The notes under the pieces are model-generated. The model searched no databases. It saw nothing but the letters and a program-made list of their open reading frames with translations, and was not told the origin of the DNA. A program made the position numbers and the translations under genes. Shown here piece after piece: positions 7,264 to 15,985 of a stretch of DNA of 50,303 bases. Every line of letters starts with the position of its first letter. The stretch's first letter is position 1. Location: the NCBI RefSeq assembly GCF_000716595.1, contig NZ_JNXC01000046.1, positions 1 through 50,303 of the forward strand, read 5' to 3'. This stretch comes from Saccharothrix sp. NRRL B-16314 (lineage in GTDB: Bacteria; Actinomycetota; Actinomycetes; Mycobacteriales; Pseudonocardiaceae).

Positions 7264-8535
7264 CTAGTCCTTCACGGCGGCGTAGCGCGCGAGTGCTTCC
7301 TGGCGCTCGTGCGCGTGGTCGACTATCGGGTCGCGCGGCTGGTGCACGGCCTTGCCGGGGATGCCGCGCAGCTCGGGGACGTACTTGCGCACGTAGTCGC
7401 CGTTCGGGTCGAACTTCTCGCCCTGGGTCACTGGGTTGAAGACGCGGAAGAACGGCGCGGCGTCCGTTCCGGTGCCGGCGGCCCACTGCCAGCCGTGCTG
7501 GTTGGACGCGAGGTCGCCGTCGACCAAATGGCGCATGAAGTACCGCGCGCCCCACCACCACGGCAGGTGCAGGTCTTTGACCAGGAAGCTCGCCACGACC
7601 ATCCGGACGCGGTTGTGCATCCAGCCCTCGCGCAGGAGCTGGCGCATCCCCGCGTCGACGAACGGGTAGCCGGTCCTGCCCTCGCACCACGCCTCGAAGC
7701 GCTCGCGGTCGGCGTCCAGCCGCATCCGGTCGAACGCGCGGTTGTAGTTGCGGCGCGCGGACTCCGGCTGGTGCCACAGGACGTCGGCGTAGAAGTCGCG
7801 CCACGCGAGTTCGGTGCGGAACGCCGCCGCGCCCGCGCCCCGGCCCAGGTCGGCGAGCAGCGTCCGGGGGTGCACCACGCCCCACTTCAGGAACGCGGAG
7901 AACCTGCTGGTGCCGTCGAGGTCCGGCCGGTCCCGGCGGGTGGCGTAGTCGGGCAGCTTCTCGTCCCGGAACACGTCCCACAGGGCGCGGACGTCGGGAA
8001 GTCCTTCCCCCTCGGGCAGATCACGGCCGAGGTCCGACCGCAGCCAGTCCACAGTGGACGCGTCGGTGTCGGCGGGCGGGCGCCAACCGTGGTCCAGCCA
8101 GGCTTTGGCGAACGGCGTGAACACCCGGTACGGCGTCCCGTCCGACTTGGTGACCCGGCCCGGCGTCACGGCGTACGGAGACCCGACCCGGACCAGCTCG
8201 ACCCGCTCCTCCACCGCCGCGTCACGCGCCCGGCCGTACGGACCGGCGTCCGCGGAGACGTGCACGGACGACGCCCCGACCTCCGCGGCCACCCGCGGCA
8301 CGACCTCCGCCGGGTCTCCCCCGACCACCACGAGCCGCCCGTCGAGCTCGGCGTCCAACGACCGCAGGCACCGGTGCAGGAACTCGACCCGGGGTGCGCC
8401 GGAGGCCTTCAGCAGCAAGGGGTCCAGCACGAACAGCGCCAGCGCGCGTGACGCCCGCTCGGCGGCGGCCCGGATCGCCGGGTGGTCGCGGGTCCGCAGG
8501 TCACGCCGGAACCACACGACGGTCGAGGAGTCCAC
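7264..8535 (-). CDS. phr: Deoxyribodipyrimidine (CPD) photolyase
   Basis: 423 aa. Repairs UV cyclobutane pyrimidine dimers using blue light, FAD and an antenna pigment. The N-terminal photolyase domain starts VVWFRRDLRTRDHPAI. The FAD-binding domain shows NRAFDRMRLDADRERFEAWCEGRTGYPFVDAGMRQL, GWMHNRVRM, DGDLASNQHGWQWAAGTGTDA and FRVFNPVTQGEKFDP, all class I signatures. Typical lengths are 430-480, so this one is compact. It is divergent from the PadR gene with a 97-bp spacer containing TTTCGAC repeats. Confidence 0.93.
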   Translation of the reverse strand: MDSSTVVWFRRDLRTRDHPAIRAAAERASRALALFVLDPLLLKASGAPRVEFLHRCLRSLDAELDGRLVVVGGDPAEVVPRVAAEVGASSVHVSADAGPYGRARDAAVEERVELVRVGSPYAVTPGRVTKSDGTPYRVFTPFAKAWLDHGWRPPADTDASTVDWLRSDLGRDLPEGEGLPDVRALWDVFRDEKLPDYATRRDRPDLDGTSRFSAFLKWGVVHPRTLLADLGRGAGAAAFRTELAWRDFYADVLWHQPESARRNYNRAFDRMRLDADRERFEAWCEGRTGYPFVDAGMRQLLREGWMHNRVRMVVASFLVKDLHLPWWWGARYFMRHLVDGDLASNQHGWQWAAGTGTDAAPFFRVFNPVTQGEKFDPNGDYVRKYVPELRGIPGKAVHQPRDPIVDHAHERQEALARYAAVKD

Positions 8536-8582
8536 GGACCGACCCTAGGAGCGCCCACGACACCCCGCACGGCAAGACCCGC

Positions 8583-8631
8583 TCGACAATAGTCGATTTC
8601 GACTGAACGATTTCGACTGGTAGCTTTCGAC
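8583..8631. promoter_or_regulatory. Three TTTCGAC repeats at 14-bp period plus inverted repeat
   Basis: TTTCGAC occurs at 8597, 8611 and 8625, exactly 14 bases apart, ending just before the padR start codon (8633). Two palindromes overlap them: TCGAC-AATA-GTCGA (8583-8596) and AGTCGA-TT-TCGACT (8591-8604). This is the likely operator for the PadR protein and may also affect phr. Confidence 0.55.
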
Positions 8632-8632
8632 C

Positions 8633-9211
8633 ATGCCACGACGCGCCCTCGACAACCCCTTGGTCCTGGCGGTGCTGGGTCTCCTGCTGGAACACCCCCG
8701 GCACCCGTACCAGATGCTCTCCGAGCTGCGGGCGCGTGACGCGAACCGCGCCGCCGCGATCAACCGGGGCACGCTGTACGACGTCGTCGAGGCCCTGGTC
8801 GCCGCCGGGTGGGTCGCGCCGCGGGCCACGGAACGCACCGGCAACCGCCCGGAGCGGACCGTCTACGCGCTCACCGACGCCGGGCGCGACGAGCTGGTGC
8901 GCCGCCTGGACAGCCAGATCCGCACACCTCGGCGCGAGTTCACGCAGTTCGTCGGCGCGGTCGCCTACCTCGGCGCACTGGGACCGGCCGGGGCCGCGGA
9001 AGCGCTGACCGAACGCGCGCAACGGCTCTCCGACCGCATCGCGGCCGACGAGACCCGGCTGGCCGAGGTGCTGGCGGGCGGCGTGCCACGGCTGCACGTC
9101 ATCGAGGCCGAGTACGCGCTGGGCCAGGCCCGCGCCGAACTCGCCTGGATCGGCTCGGTCGCGGACGAGATCCGCGCAGGCTCCCTGCCCTTCCCCACGC
9201 GAGAGGACTGA
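8633..9211 (+). CDS. PadR-family transcriptional regulator
   Basis: 192 aa. The N-terminal winged helix is clear: NPLVLAVLGLLLEHPRHPYQM, then NRGTLYDVVEALVAAGWV and the wing (TVYALTDAGRDELVRRL). The C-terminal half is helical (Vir_act_alpha_C-like) and mediates dimerisation. It is followed after 4 bases by the glycosidase-like gene, so the two form an operon, and it probably autorepresses at the TTTCGAC repeats. The ligand is unknown. Confidence 0.9.
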   Translation: MPRRALDNPLVLAVLGLLLEHPRHPYQMLSELRARDANRAAAINRGTLYDVVEALVAAGWVAPRATERTGNRPERTVYALTDAGRDELVRRLDSQIRTPRREFTQFVGAVAYLGALGPAGAAEALTERAQRLSDRIAADETRLAEVLAGGVPRLHVIEAEYALGQARAELAWIGSVADEIRAGSLPFPTRED

Positions 9212-9215
9212 TCCG

Positions 9216-10154
9216 ATGATCTTCGGCATCTACCCCGGCGGCGCGTCCGGTGACGACAACGGCGGCGTGACCACCGGCCCGCCCGACTCGCCCGACCGGA
9301 TCTCCGACCTGCTGGACGAGTTGCAGGGCGCCGGCGGCCCGTTCCTGGTGCGCGCGTACACCGCGTTCAAGGACACCGGCAGCACCCCGACCACCCCTGC
9401 CGACGCCGCGCGGCACGCGGTGCGCGGTCGGCGGCTGGACCTGGTGGCGCAGTACCAGTCGGCGTCCGGCGACGTGGCCGGCTACTGCGACTTCGTGCGC
9501 TCGCTGGTCGAGCGGTACGGCGCGGTCACCTCGACGCTGCAGGTGACCGAGGAGCCGAACGTGACCGACAACCCGGTGCTGGACGGCTTCTACCCGGGCG
9601 TCCGGGACGCGATCACGGCCGGGGTCGTCGCGGCCAAGGCCCACGCCCGCGCCCTGGGCCACGACGTGGCGGTCGGCTTCAACACCACGCCGCTGTTCGG
9701 CCCGGCGACGTCGTTCCCCGCCGACCTGACCGCCCGCGACCCGGCCTTCGCGGACGCGCTCGACTACGTGGGCCTCGACTTCTTCCCGGACGTGTTCCGC
9801 CCGGTCGAGGGGGACTTGGCGGAAGGCGTGGCGGGACTCCTTGCGCACCACCGCGAAGCCGTCATGGCGCCGGCCGGCCTCGGGCACCTGCCGCTGCACA
9901 TCACCGAGCACGGCTGGCCCACCGGCCCGGACCGGTCGCCGCGACGTCAGGCGGAAGTGGTGGAGGCGGTGGTCCGCGTCATCGCCGAGAACGCCGAGCG
10001 CCTGAACATCACCGGCTACACGCACTTCGCGCTGCGCGACGCGGACAGCGCGAACCCCGGCCCGTTCCACAACTTCGGCCTCACCACCGACGACTACACG
10101 CCGAAGCCCGCGTTCGAGACCTACCGCGCGTTGATCGCCGAGCTGGGCGGCTGA
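9216..10154 (+). CDS. TIM-barrel glycoside hydrolase-like protein (clan GH-A type)
   Basis: 312 aa. I read two candidate catalytic glutamates at the positions expected for clan GH-A: an acid/base Glu in QVTEEPNV (about residue 113) at the end of beta-4, and a nucleophile Glu in HITEHGWPT (about residue 231) at beta-7. The sequence alternates hydrophobic strands and helices as in a (beta/alpha)8 barrel. There is no signal peptide, so it is probably cytoplasmic. The family number is not assignable by eye. Its partner is the PadR regulator 4 bases upstream; no sugar transporter is next to it. Confidence 0.65.
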   Translation: MIFGIYPGGASGDDNGGVTTGPPDSPDRISDLLDELQGAGGPFLVRAYTAFKDTGSTPTTPADAARHAVRGRRLDLVAQYQSASGDVAGYCDFVRSLVERYGAVTSTLQVTEEPNVTDNPVLDGFYPGVRDAITAGVVAAKAHARALGHDVAVGFNTTPLFGPATSFPADLTARDPAFADALDYVGLDFFPDVFRPVEGDLAEGVAGLLAHHREAVMAPAGLGHLPLHITEHGWPTGPDRSPRRQAEVVEAVVRVIAENAERLNITGYTHFALRDADSANPGPFHNFGLTTDDYTPKPAFETYRALIAELGG

Positions 10155-10172
10155 CCCCTCCCCCACCGAACG

Positions 10173-10207
10173 GCGAAGGCCCGCACCGGAGGGGTGCGGG
10201 CCTTCGC
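10173..10207. terminator. Bidirectional terminator
   Basis: Perfect 15-nt arms (10173-10187 and 10193-10207) around a GGAGG loop, between the convergent glycosidase-like gene and gltA. Confidence 0.85.
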
Positions 10208-10244
10208 GGAGGTGCGTCGAACGGGTGGATCGGCGTGGAACGGG

Positions 10245-11555
10245 TCAGCGCTGGTCGAGCGGCACGAAGTTGCGCTCCGGAGCGCCGACGTAGACCTGCC
10301 GCGGGCGGCCGATCTTGGTGGCCGGGTCCTGGATCATCTCGCGCCAGTGCGCGATCCAGCCGGGCAGCCGGCCCAGCGCGAACAGCACGGTGAAGAACTT
10401 CGTCGGGAAGCCCATCGCCCGGTAGATCAGACCGGTGTAGAAGTCGACGTTCGGGTACAGCTTCCGCTCGACGAAGTAGTCGTCGGCGAGCGCCGTCTCC
10501 TCCAGCTTCTTCGCGATGTCCAGCAGCTCGTCCGAGGCGCCGAGCTTGCCCAGGATCTCGTCCGCCGTCGTCTTGATGATCGCGGCACGCGGGTCGTAGT
10601 TCTTGTAGACCCGGTGGCCGAAGCCCATCAGGCGGACGCCGTCCTCCTTGTTCTTCACCTTGTTCACGAACGCGGCGACGTCACCGCCGTCGGCCCGGAT
10701 CTTCTCCAGCATCTCCAGCACCGCGGAGTTCGCGCCGCCGTGCAGCGGGCCGAACAGCGCGTTGATGCCGGCGGAGATGGACGCGAACAGGTTCGCCTCG
10801 GACGACCCGACCAGCCGCACGGTCGACGTGGAGCAGTTCTGCTCGTGGTCGGCGTGCAGCACGAACAGCAGGTCGAGCGCCTTGACCAGGTCGGGGTCGA
10901 CGTCGTACGGCTCGGCCGGGAAGCCGAACGTCATGCGCAGGAAGTTGTCCACCAGACCCAGGGAGTTGTCCGGGTACAGGAACGGCTGGCCCACCGACTT
11001 CTTGTAGGCGTAGGCCGCGATGGTGGGCACCTTGGCCAGCAGGCGGATCGTGGAGATCTCCACCTGGTTGGCGTCGAACGGGCTCAGGCTGTCCTGGTAG
11101 AACGTCGACAGCGCGGAGACCGCCGAGGACAGCACGGGCATGGGGTGGGCGTCGCGCGGGAAGCCGTCGAAGAACCGTTTCAGATCCTCGTGCAGCAGCG
11201 TGTGCCGGTTGATCTTGGAGGAGAACTCCTCCAGCTGGGCCTGGGTCGGCAGCTCGCCGTAGATCAGCAGGTAGCTGACCTCGATGAAGTTCGACTTCTG
11301 GGCGAGCTGCTCGATCGGGTAGCCGCGGTAGCGCAGGATGCCCGCGTCACCGTCGATGTAGGTGATCTCGGAGGAGCAGGAAGCGGTGTTGACGAACCCG
11401 CTGTCCAGGGTGACCAAGCCGGTGGTGGCCAGCAGCTTGCCGAGATCGATACCGGGCGCACCTTCGGTGGCCGGTACTACCTTCATCTCGTGCTCTCCGC
11501 CCGGATGGCGCAGCGCGACGGTGGTGTCGTTCGGCGCAGTCGTCGCGTCGGGCAT
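10245..11555 (-). CDS. gltA: Citrate synthase, type II
   Basis: 436 aa. Condenses acetyl-CoA with oxaloacetate to citrate, first step of the TCA cycle. The catalytic triad is intact: His in GPLHGGAN (about 272), His in GFGHRVYKNYDPRA (about 313), Asp in NVDFYTG (about 370); LHADHEQN is also typical. Length and the N-terminal domain match hexameric bacterial GltA. A 271-bp upstream spacer separates it from the kinase gene; on the minus strand it contains TAGCGT at 11570-11575 and again at 11675-11680, possible -10 elements, but no convincing -35. A second citrate synthase lies at 30162. Confidence 0.95.
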   Translation of the reverse strand: MPDATTAPNDTTVALRHPGGEHEMKVVPATEGAPGIDLGKLLATTGLVTLDSGFVNTASCSSEITYIDGDAGILRYRGYPIEQLAQKSNFIEVSYLLIYGELPTQAQLEEFSSKINRHTLLHEDLKRFFDGFPRDAHPMPVLSSAVSALSTFYQDSLSPFDANQVEISTIRLLAKVPTIAAYAYKKSVGQPFLYPDNSLGLVDNFLRMTFGFPAEPYDVDPDLVKALDLLFVLHADHEQNCSTSTVRLVGSSEANLFASISAGINALFGPLHGGANSAVLEMLEKIRADGGDVAAFVNKVKNKEDGVRLMGFGHRVYKNYDPRAAIIKTTADEILGKLGASDELLDIAKKLEETALADDYFVERKLYPNVDFYTGLIYRAMGFPTKFFTVLFALGRLPGWIAHWREMIQDPATKIGRPRQVYVGAPERNFVPLDQR

Positions 11556-11826
11556 GCAGAGTCCCTCTCACGCTAGAACGGGGCGGCCGGTGCGGGTCTC
11601 GCACGCCTGCGCGCGCGGGCGTAAGACCGCCTCACGTCGCAGCACCACCCCGTTGGGGTCCTGTCGGTTCTCCCACGCTAGTCAGCGGACGACCCTCCAC
11701 ACAGCCGCGGTGTGAACCGATTCTGCGAGATGGGACCGGCATCACATCCGGATGCATGGGTGGCTAGCGTGCGTCCGACCACCGTAGCCCTTTCGGGCTG
11801 TTCCTCCACCTCACACGGGGTGAGAG

Positions 11827-12765
11827 CTAGGTCATCTCCAGCTCGCGTTTGAAGGGGGGCTCCGCGCCCGCCCGGGAGCACGTGATGGCCGCCGCGGCGC
11901 CCGCGTAGGCCAGCGCTTCACGCCACTTCCCCGCGTCCAGACCCCGCACGGCCTCGACGGAGAGCGCGTCGTGGTCGTGCAGCCAGGCCAGCAGGGCGCC
12001 CTGCACGGTGTCGCCCGCGCCGATGGTGTCGACCACGTCGACCGGCGTCGGTGGGACGCGAATCACGTCGCCGGCGGCGGTCAGCACGCCCAGCCCGTCG
12101 CCGCCGCGGGTGAGCACCACAGCCGCCGGACCGGCGCCCTGCCAGTCCCGCACGACTTCCAGCACCTCGTCCTCGGGGGCGTCGTCGGGCAGCTCGGCCA
12201 GCCACCGGGCGTCGTCCACGGACACCTTCAGCAGGCCGACGTGCGGCAGCCACGAGTCGTACCGGTCCCGGTAGGCCATCGGGTCGTGGATGAGGCCCGC
12301 ACGGATGTTCGGGTCGAGCACGGTCAGCGCGCCGCGCTCGGCCTCGCGCCACAGCACCCGCTCGTACGTGCTCGCGCCCGGCTCCAGCACCATCGACAGC
12401 GTTCCGAACGAGACGGCCTTCGTGCCGGCGGGCAGCGGGCCCGGGTCGGTGACCTGGCGGTCCGCCGTGCCCTCGACGTAGAACGAGTACCGCGCCGACC
12501 CGTCGTCCGTCAGCCCGACCACGGCGAGCGTCGTCGGCTGGTCGCCGCGTTGCACCAGGTCGGTGCCGACGCCGGACGCGTGCAGCCGCTCGATCAGCCG
12601 GTCGCCGAACAGGTCCGACGACACCCGGGACAGGAAGCCCACCGGCGCTTCCAGCCGTCCGGCGGCCACGGCCACGTTGTAGGGACCGCCACCGAGCCGG
12701 GGCGCCAAGTGCCCCTCGGGCGTGGGCACCAGGTCGACCAGCGCCTCACCTGCAACCACGATCAC
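11827..12765 (-). CDS. PfkB-family sugar kinase (fructokinase-like)
   Basis: 312 aa. Ribokinase/PfkB fold: N-terminal GEALVDLVP and GGGPYNVAVAAGRLE, and the C-terminal signature DTIGAGDTVQGALLAWL with the catalytic Asp. Closest by eye to fructokinases; ribokinase is less likely. The GTG start at 12765 overlaps the TetR gene stop by GTGA, so the regulator and kinase form one operon. Confidence 0.85.
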   Translation of the reverse strand: MIVVAGEALVDLVPTPEGHLAPRLGGGPYNVAVAAGRLEAPVGFLSRVSSDLFGDRLIERLHASGVGTDLVQRGDQPTTLAVVGLTDDGSARYSFYVEGTADRQVTDPGPLPAGTKAVSFGTLSMVLEPGASTYERVLWREAERGALTVLDPNIRAGLIHDPMAYRDRYDSWLPHVGLLKVSVDDARWLAELPDDAPEDEVLEVVRDWQGAGPAAVVLTRGGDGLGVLTAAGDVIRVPPTPVDVVDTIGAGDTVQGALLAWLHDHDALSVEAVRGLDAGKWREALAYAGAAAAITCSRAGAEPPFKRELEMT

Positions 12766-13358
12766 GACTGGCTCCGTTCTCTCCGCAACCCGTCCAGCAG
12801 CAGTTCGCCCAGCGCGGTGAACGCCTCGGCGTCCGACACACCCGCGCGCCGGGGCAGCACACCGGTCTGGATGCTCTCGATGAGCAGACCGGCCATCTCG
12901 GCGATCAGGGTCGCATGCACGTCCCGGAAGACGCCGTCGCGGACCCCTTCCTGGATGAACTCGCGGATCCGCTCGGCCGCCGCCCGCGCGTTGCGCTCGT
13001 AGGTGCGGCGCGTGGGCGTGAACGCGGACACATCGGTGATGAACTGCGCGGACGCCCGCCGCAGCTCCTCCGCCGCGCCAGCGAGGTACGTGCCGACCCG
13101 GACCCGCACGTCGTCCACACCGGCGATCCGGTGCTCGATCCGCTCGGCCGCGCCCTTGAAGTACCGGCCGACGACCCGCACCGCGAGCTGCTCCTTGCTG
13201 GGCGCGAGCACGTACAGCGTGGACTTCGAGCAGTGCAGGCGGGCGGCCAGGTCGTCCAGCGTGAAGTGGGCGAACCCCTCGGCGAGCACCAAGGCCTCAA
13301 GCCGGCCGAGCAGCTCCACCTGCCGTGGCGTCAGCGGCCGGCGCGCGATCGAGGTCAT
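12762..13358 (-). CDS. TetR-family regulator
   Basis: 198 aa. The HTH reads LAEGFAHFTLDDLAARLHCSKSTLYVLAPSKEQLAVRVVGRY (about residues 28-70), a TetR N-terminus, with a helical ligand-binding domain after it. The ATG at 13358 is chosen because the frame upstream runs through the divergent promoter. It is divergent from the acyl-CoA dehydrogenase with a 106-bp spacer holding three ACAGTACT sites, so it probably controls both directions; the ligand may be an acyl-CoA. Confidence 0.87.
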   Translation of the reverse strand: MTSIARRPLTPRQVELLGRLEALVLAEGFAHFTLDDLAARLHCSKSTLYVLAPSKEQLAVRVVGRYFKGAAERIEHRIAGVDDVRVRVGTYLAGAAEELRRASAQFITDVSAFTPTRRTYERNARAAAERIREFIQEGVRDGVFRDVHATLIAEMAGLLIESIQTGVLPRRAGVSDAEAFTALGELLLDGLRRERSQS

Positions 13359-13386
13359 AGTCCTCAACTCTGTCACAGCGCCTGGC

Positions 13387-13427
13387 GACAGTACTCTGGT
13401 ACGTCCTACAGTACTGGTGACAGTACT
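13387..13427. promoter_or_regulatory. Triple ACAGTACT operator
   Basis: ACAGTACT occurs at 13388-13395, 13408-13415 and 13420-13427. The AGTACT core is itself a palindrome. The cluster sits centrally between the divergent TetR and acyl-CoA dehydrogenase genes. Confidence 0.6.
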
Positions 13428-13464
13428 TCGAAGAAGCGGCCACAAGCCGCACCGGAGGTCGACG

Positions 13465-14607
13465 ATGCCCGCCGAGCGCCTGCTGCCCACCACCGAGGCC
13501 GAGGACCTGCTCGCCCTCGTCCGCGAGATCGCCCGCGACGAGCTGGCGCCGCACGCCGCCCACGCCGAGGAGCACGAGGTCTTCCCGCGCGAGAAGTTCC
13601 GGCTGCTGGGCAAGGTGGGGCTGCTCGGCCTGCCGTACCCGGAGCGGTTCGGGGGCTCGGAGCAGCCGTACGAGGTGTACCTCCAGGCGTTGGAGGAGGT
13701 CGCGTCGGCGTGGATGTCGGTCGCCGTCGGGCTGTCGGTGCACGTCATGTCCAGCTACGCGCTGGCGACGTTCGGCACGGAGGAGCAGCGGACCCGTTGG
13801 CTGCCGGAGGTGGTGGCGGGCGACCAGCTCGGCGGGTACGCGCTGTCCGAGTCGCACGCCGGTTCGGACGCCGCCGCGCTGTCCACCCGTGCCACCCGCG
13901 AGGGCGACCACTACACCGTCAACGGCACCAAGGCGTGGATCACGCACGCGGGTGTGGCGGACTTCTACACGTTGATGGCCCGCACGTCCGACGACGGTGG
14001 CAAGGGCATCAGCTGCTTCCTCGCGCCCGGCCGCGTCGACGGTCTGACGGCGGCGAAGCCGGAGCGCAAGATGGGCCTCACCGGCTCGGTCACCGCGCAA
14101 CTGCAGTTCGACGGCGTGCGCGTGGACGCCGACCGCCTGATCGGCGCGGAAGGCGACGGCCTGAAGATCGCACTGTCCGCTTTGGACTCCGGCCGCCTCG
14201 GCATCGCCGCGTGCGGCGTCGGGTTGGCGCAGGCGGCGCTGGACGAGGCCGTCGCGTACGCCAAGCAGCGCACCCAGTTCGGCCGCCCGATCATCGACTT
14301 CCAGGGCCTGGAGTTCCTGCTGGCCGACATGGCCGCCGCGGTCGACTCCGCCCGTGCCACCTACCTCGACGCCGCCCGCCGCCGCGACCGCGGCCTGCCG
14401 TTCGGCCGCCAGGCCGCGGTCGCCAAGCTGGTCTGCACCGACACGGCGATGAAGGTGACCACCGACGCCGTCCAGGTGCTCGGCGGCGCCGGCTACACGC
14501 GTGACTTCCCGGTGGAGCGCTACATGCGGGAGGCCAAGGTGCTCCAGATCTTCGAGGGCACGAACCAGATCCAGCGAGTCGTCATCGCCCGCCACCTCCG
14601 CCACTAA
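13465..14607 (+). CDS. Acyl-CoA dehydrogenase
   Basis: 380 aa. FAD flavoprotein making the alpha-beta double bond in acyl-CoA. Shows YALSESHAGSDAAAL, KAWITHAG, RKMGLTGSVTAQLQFDGVRV, RTQFGRPIIDFQ, VQVLGGAGYTRDFPVERYMREAKV and the catalytic Glu in IFEGTNQIQ (about residue 364). The ATG at 13465 follows GGAGGT; the frame is open further upstream but that part is promoter. The Glu position fits short- or medium-chain enzymes. Its stop TAA (14605-14607) overlaps the first base pairs of the large repeat. Confidence 0.92.
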   Translation: MPAERLLPTTEAEDLLALVREIARDELAPHAAHAEEHEVFPREKFRLLGKVGLLGLPYPERFGGSEQPYEVYLQALEEVASAWMSVAVGLSVHVMSSYALATFGTEEQRTRWLPEVVAGDQLGGYALSESHAGSDAAALSTRATREGDHYTVNGTKAWITHAGVADFYTLMARTSDDGGKGISCFLAPGRVDGLTAAKPERKMGLTGSVTAQLQFDGVRVDADRLIGAEGDGLKIALSALDSGRLGIAACGVGLAQAALDEAVAYAKQRTQFGRPIIDFQGLEFLLADMAAAVDSARATYLDAARRRDRGLPFGRQAAVAKLVCTDTAMKVTTDAVQVLGGAGYTRDFPVERYMREAKVLQIFEGTNQIQRVVIARHLRH

Positions 14608-14775
14608 CCCGTGAGTCCTACGTTCAGAACGCGCGAGTCCTACGTTCGGAATGCGTGAGTCCTACGTTCCGGACCCCCGAGTTCAACGCTCACGACGAAC
14701 GGTCGGTGCGTGAGCGTTGAACTCGGGGGTTCCGAACGTAGGACTCACGAGGCCTGAACGTAGGACTCACGGGTT
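14606..14775. repeat. Nested palindromic repeat built from a CGTGAGTCCTACGTTC unit
   Basis: Three direct copies of a 16-bp unit (14610-14625, 14632-14647 with one change, 14654-14669) are followed by two inverted copies (14734-14749, 14756-14771). The inner inverted repeat has 41-nt arms, 14654-14694 and 14709-14749, with two mismatches and a 14-nt loop. The outer pair, 14606-14627 and 14754-14775, is a perfect 22-nt match. It lies between convergent genes and overlaps both stop codons, so it can act as a bidirectional terminator. It looks like a dispersed lineage-specific element. Confidence 0.85.
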
Positions 14776-15966
14776 GGGTTCGGTGTAGAAGGGGTTGGTG
14801 ACGACTTCCTCGCCGTGCTCGTAGCGGTAGACCTCGCGGCCCTCCACGAACACCTTCAACGCCCGGCTCATCACGTCCAGCGGGTCGCCCGACCAGATCA
14901 CGACGTCGCCGTCGAGGCCCGGCCGCAGCGAACCGACGCGGTCGTCAAGGCCCATGATGGCGGCCGGGTTCACGGTGATCGACTCCAGACCCACGCGCGG
15001 GTCGAGGCCTTCCTTCACCGCCAGCGTCACCTGGTGCACGAGGAAGTGGATCGGCACGACCGGGTGGTCCGTGGTGATCGCGATCCGCACGCCCGCGCGC
15101 GACAGGATGCCGGGGTTGCGCAACGACCGCTGCCGCACCTCGACCTTGGACCGCGACGTGAACAGCGGCCCGATGATCACCGGGATGTCCCGCTCCGCCA
15201 ACAGGTCCGCGATCAGATGACCTTCGGTGCCGTGGTTGACGATGAGCCGGTACCCGAACTCCTCCGCCAGCCGCAACGCCGTCGCGATGTCGTCCGCGCG
15301 GTGGCAGTGCTGGCACCACGGCAGCTCACCCGACAGCACCTTCGCCAGCACCTCGGACGTGGCGTTCCGCTCGAACGGCCCGTCCGCCGCGTCCCGCTTC
15401 GCCACGTAGTCCTGCGCCTTGACGAACGCGTCCCGGATCACCGCGGCCACGCCCTGACGGGTGGACGGCAGCTTCTTCTGCTCCCCGTACACCCGCTTCG
15501 GGTTCTCGCCGAGCGCGCTCTTCACGCTGACCGGGTTGCGCACCAGCATCTCGTCCGCCGTGCGACCCCAGCACTTCACGGCCACGGTCTGGCCGCCGAT
15601 CACGTTGCCCGACCCCGGCTTGACCACCGCGGTCGTGACGCCGCCGGCCAGGGCGTCGGCGAAACCCTGGTCGGCGGCGTTGATCGCGTCCAACGCGCGC
15701 AGCCGGGCGCCGTTGGGGTCGGTCATCTCGTTGGTGTCCTGCCCGGCCCAGCCCTCGCCCTCCTCGTGCACGCCGAGGTGGCCGTGCGCCTCCACGAAGC
15801 CGGGCAGCACCCAGCCACCCGCCGCGTCCACGACCGGGACGCCGTCCGGCACCTCGACGTCGACGCCGACCGCGACGATCTTCCCGTCCTGGATCAGGAC
15901 CGTGCCGCCCTCGATCGGCTCACCGGCCACCGGGACGACGTACCCACCCGTGATTGCGACGTTCAT
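14767..15966 (-). CDS. Amidohydrolase (imidazolonepropionase-like)
   Basis: 399 aa. A metal-dependent hydrolase with a TIM barrel and small beta-domain: PGFVEAHGHLG (metal-binding His-x-His) about residue 57, HCHRADD, VNHGTEGH, ITTDHPVVP (Asp on beta-8), and a C-terminal LRPGLDGDVVIWSGDPLDV that closes the beta-sandwich. GGVTTAVVKPGSGNVIGGQ is typical of the group annotated as imidazolonepropionase-like or prolidase-like amidohydrolases; the substrate is not deducible. The ATG at 15966 has no strong ribosome site and lies 1 base from a perfect 15-bp palindrome. The TGA stop is supplied by the repeat sequence CCCGTGA. Confidence 0.87.
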   Translation of the reverse strand: MNVAITGGYVVPVAGEPIEGGTVLIQDGKIVAVGVDVEVPDGVPVVDAAGGWVLPGFVEAHGHLGVHEEGEGWAGQDTNEMTDPNGARLRALDAINAADQGFADALAGGVTTAVVKPGSGNVIGGQTVAVKCWGRTADEMLVRNPVSVKSALGENPKRVYGEQKKLPSTRQGVAAVIRDAFVKAQDYVAKRDAADGPFERNATSEVLAKVLSGELPWCQHCHRADDIATALRLAEEFGYRLIVNHGTEGHLIADLLAERDIPVIIGPLFTSRSKVEVRQRSLRNPGILSRAGVRIAITTDHPVVPIHFLVHQVTLAVKEGLDPRVGLESITVNPAAIMGLDDRVGSLRPGLDGDVVIWSGDPLDVMSRALKVFVEGREVYRYEHGEEVVTNPFYTEPNP

Positions 15967-15967
15967 A

Positions 15968-15982
15968 GTTAGCGACGCTAAC
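15968..15982. promoter_or_regulatory. 15-bp perfect palindrome at the amidohydrolase start
   Basis: GTTAGCG-A-CGCTAAC lies between the epimerase stop (15986) and the amidohydrolase start (15966), directly abutting the start codon; a possible operator or start-region structure. Confidence 0.4.
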
Positions 15983-15985
15983 GGT

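Noticed and set aside
11556..11826. Defined promoter for gltA
   Set aside because: Two TAGCGT boxes are visible but no -35 at proper spacing; too weak to list.
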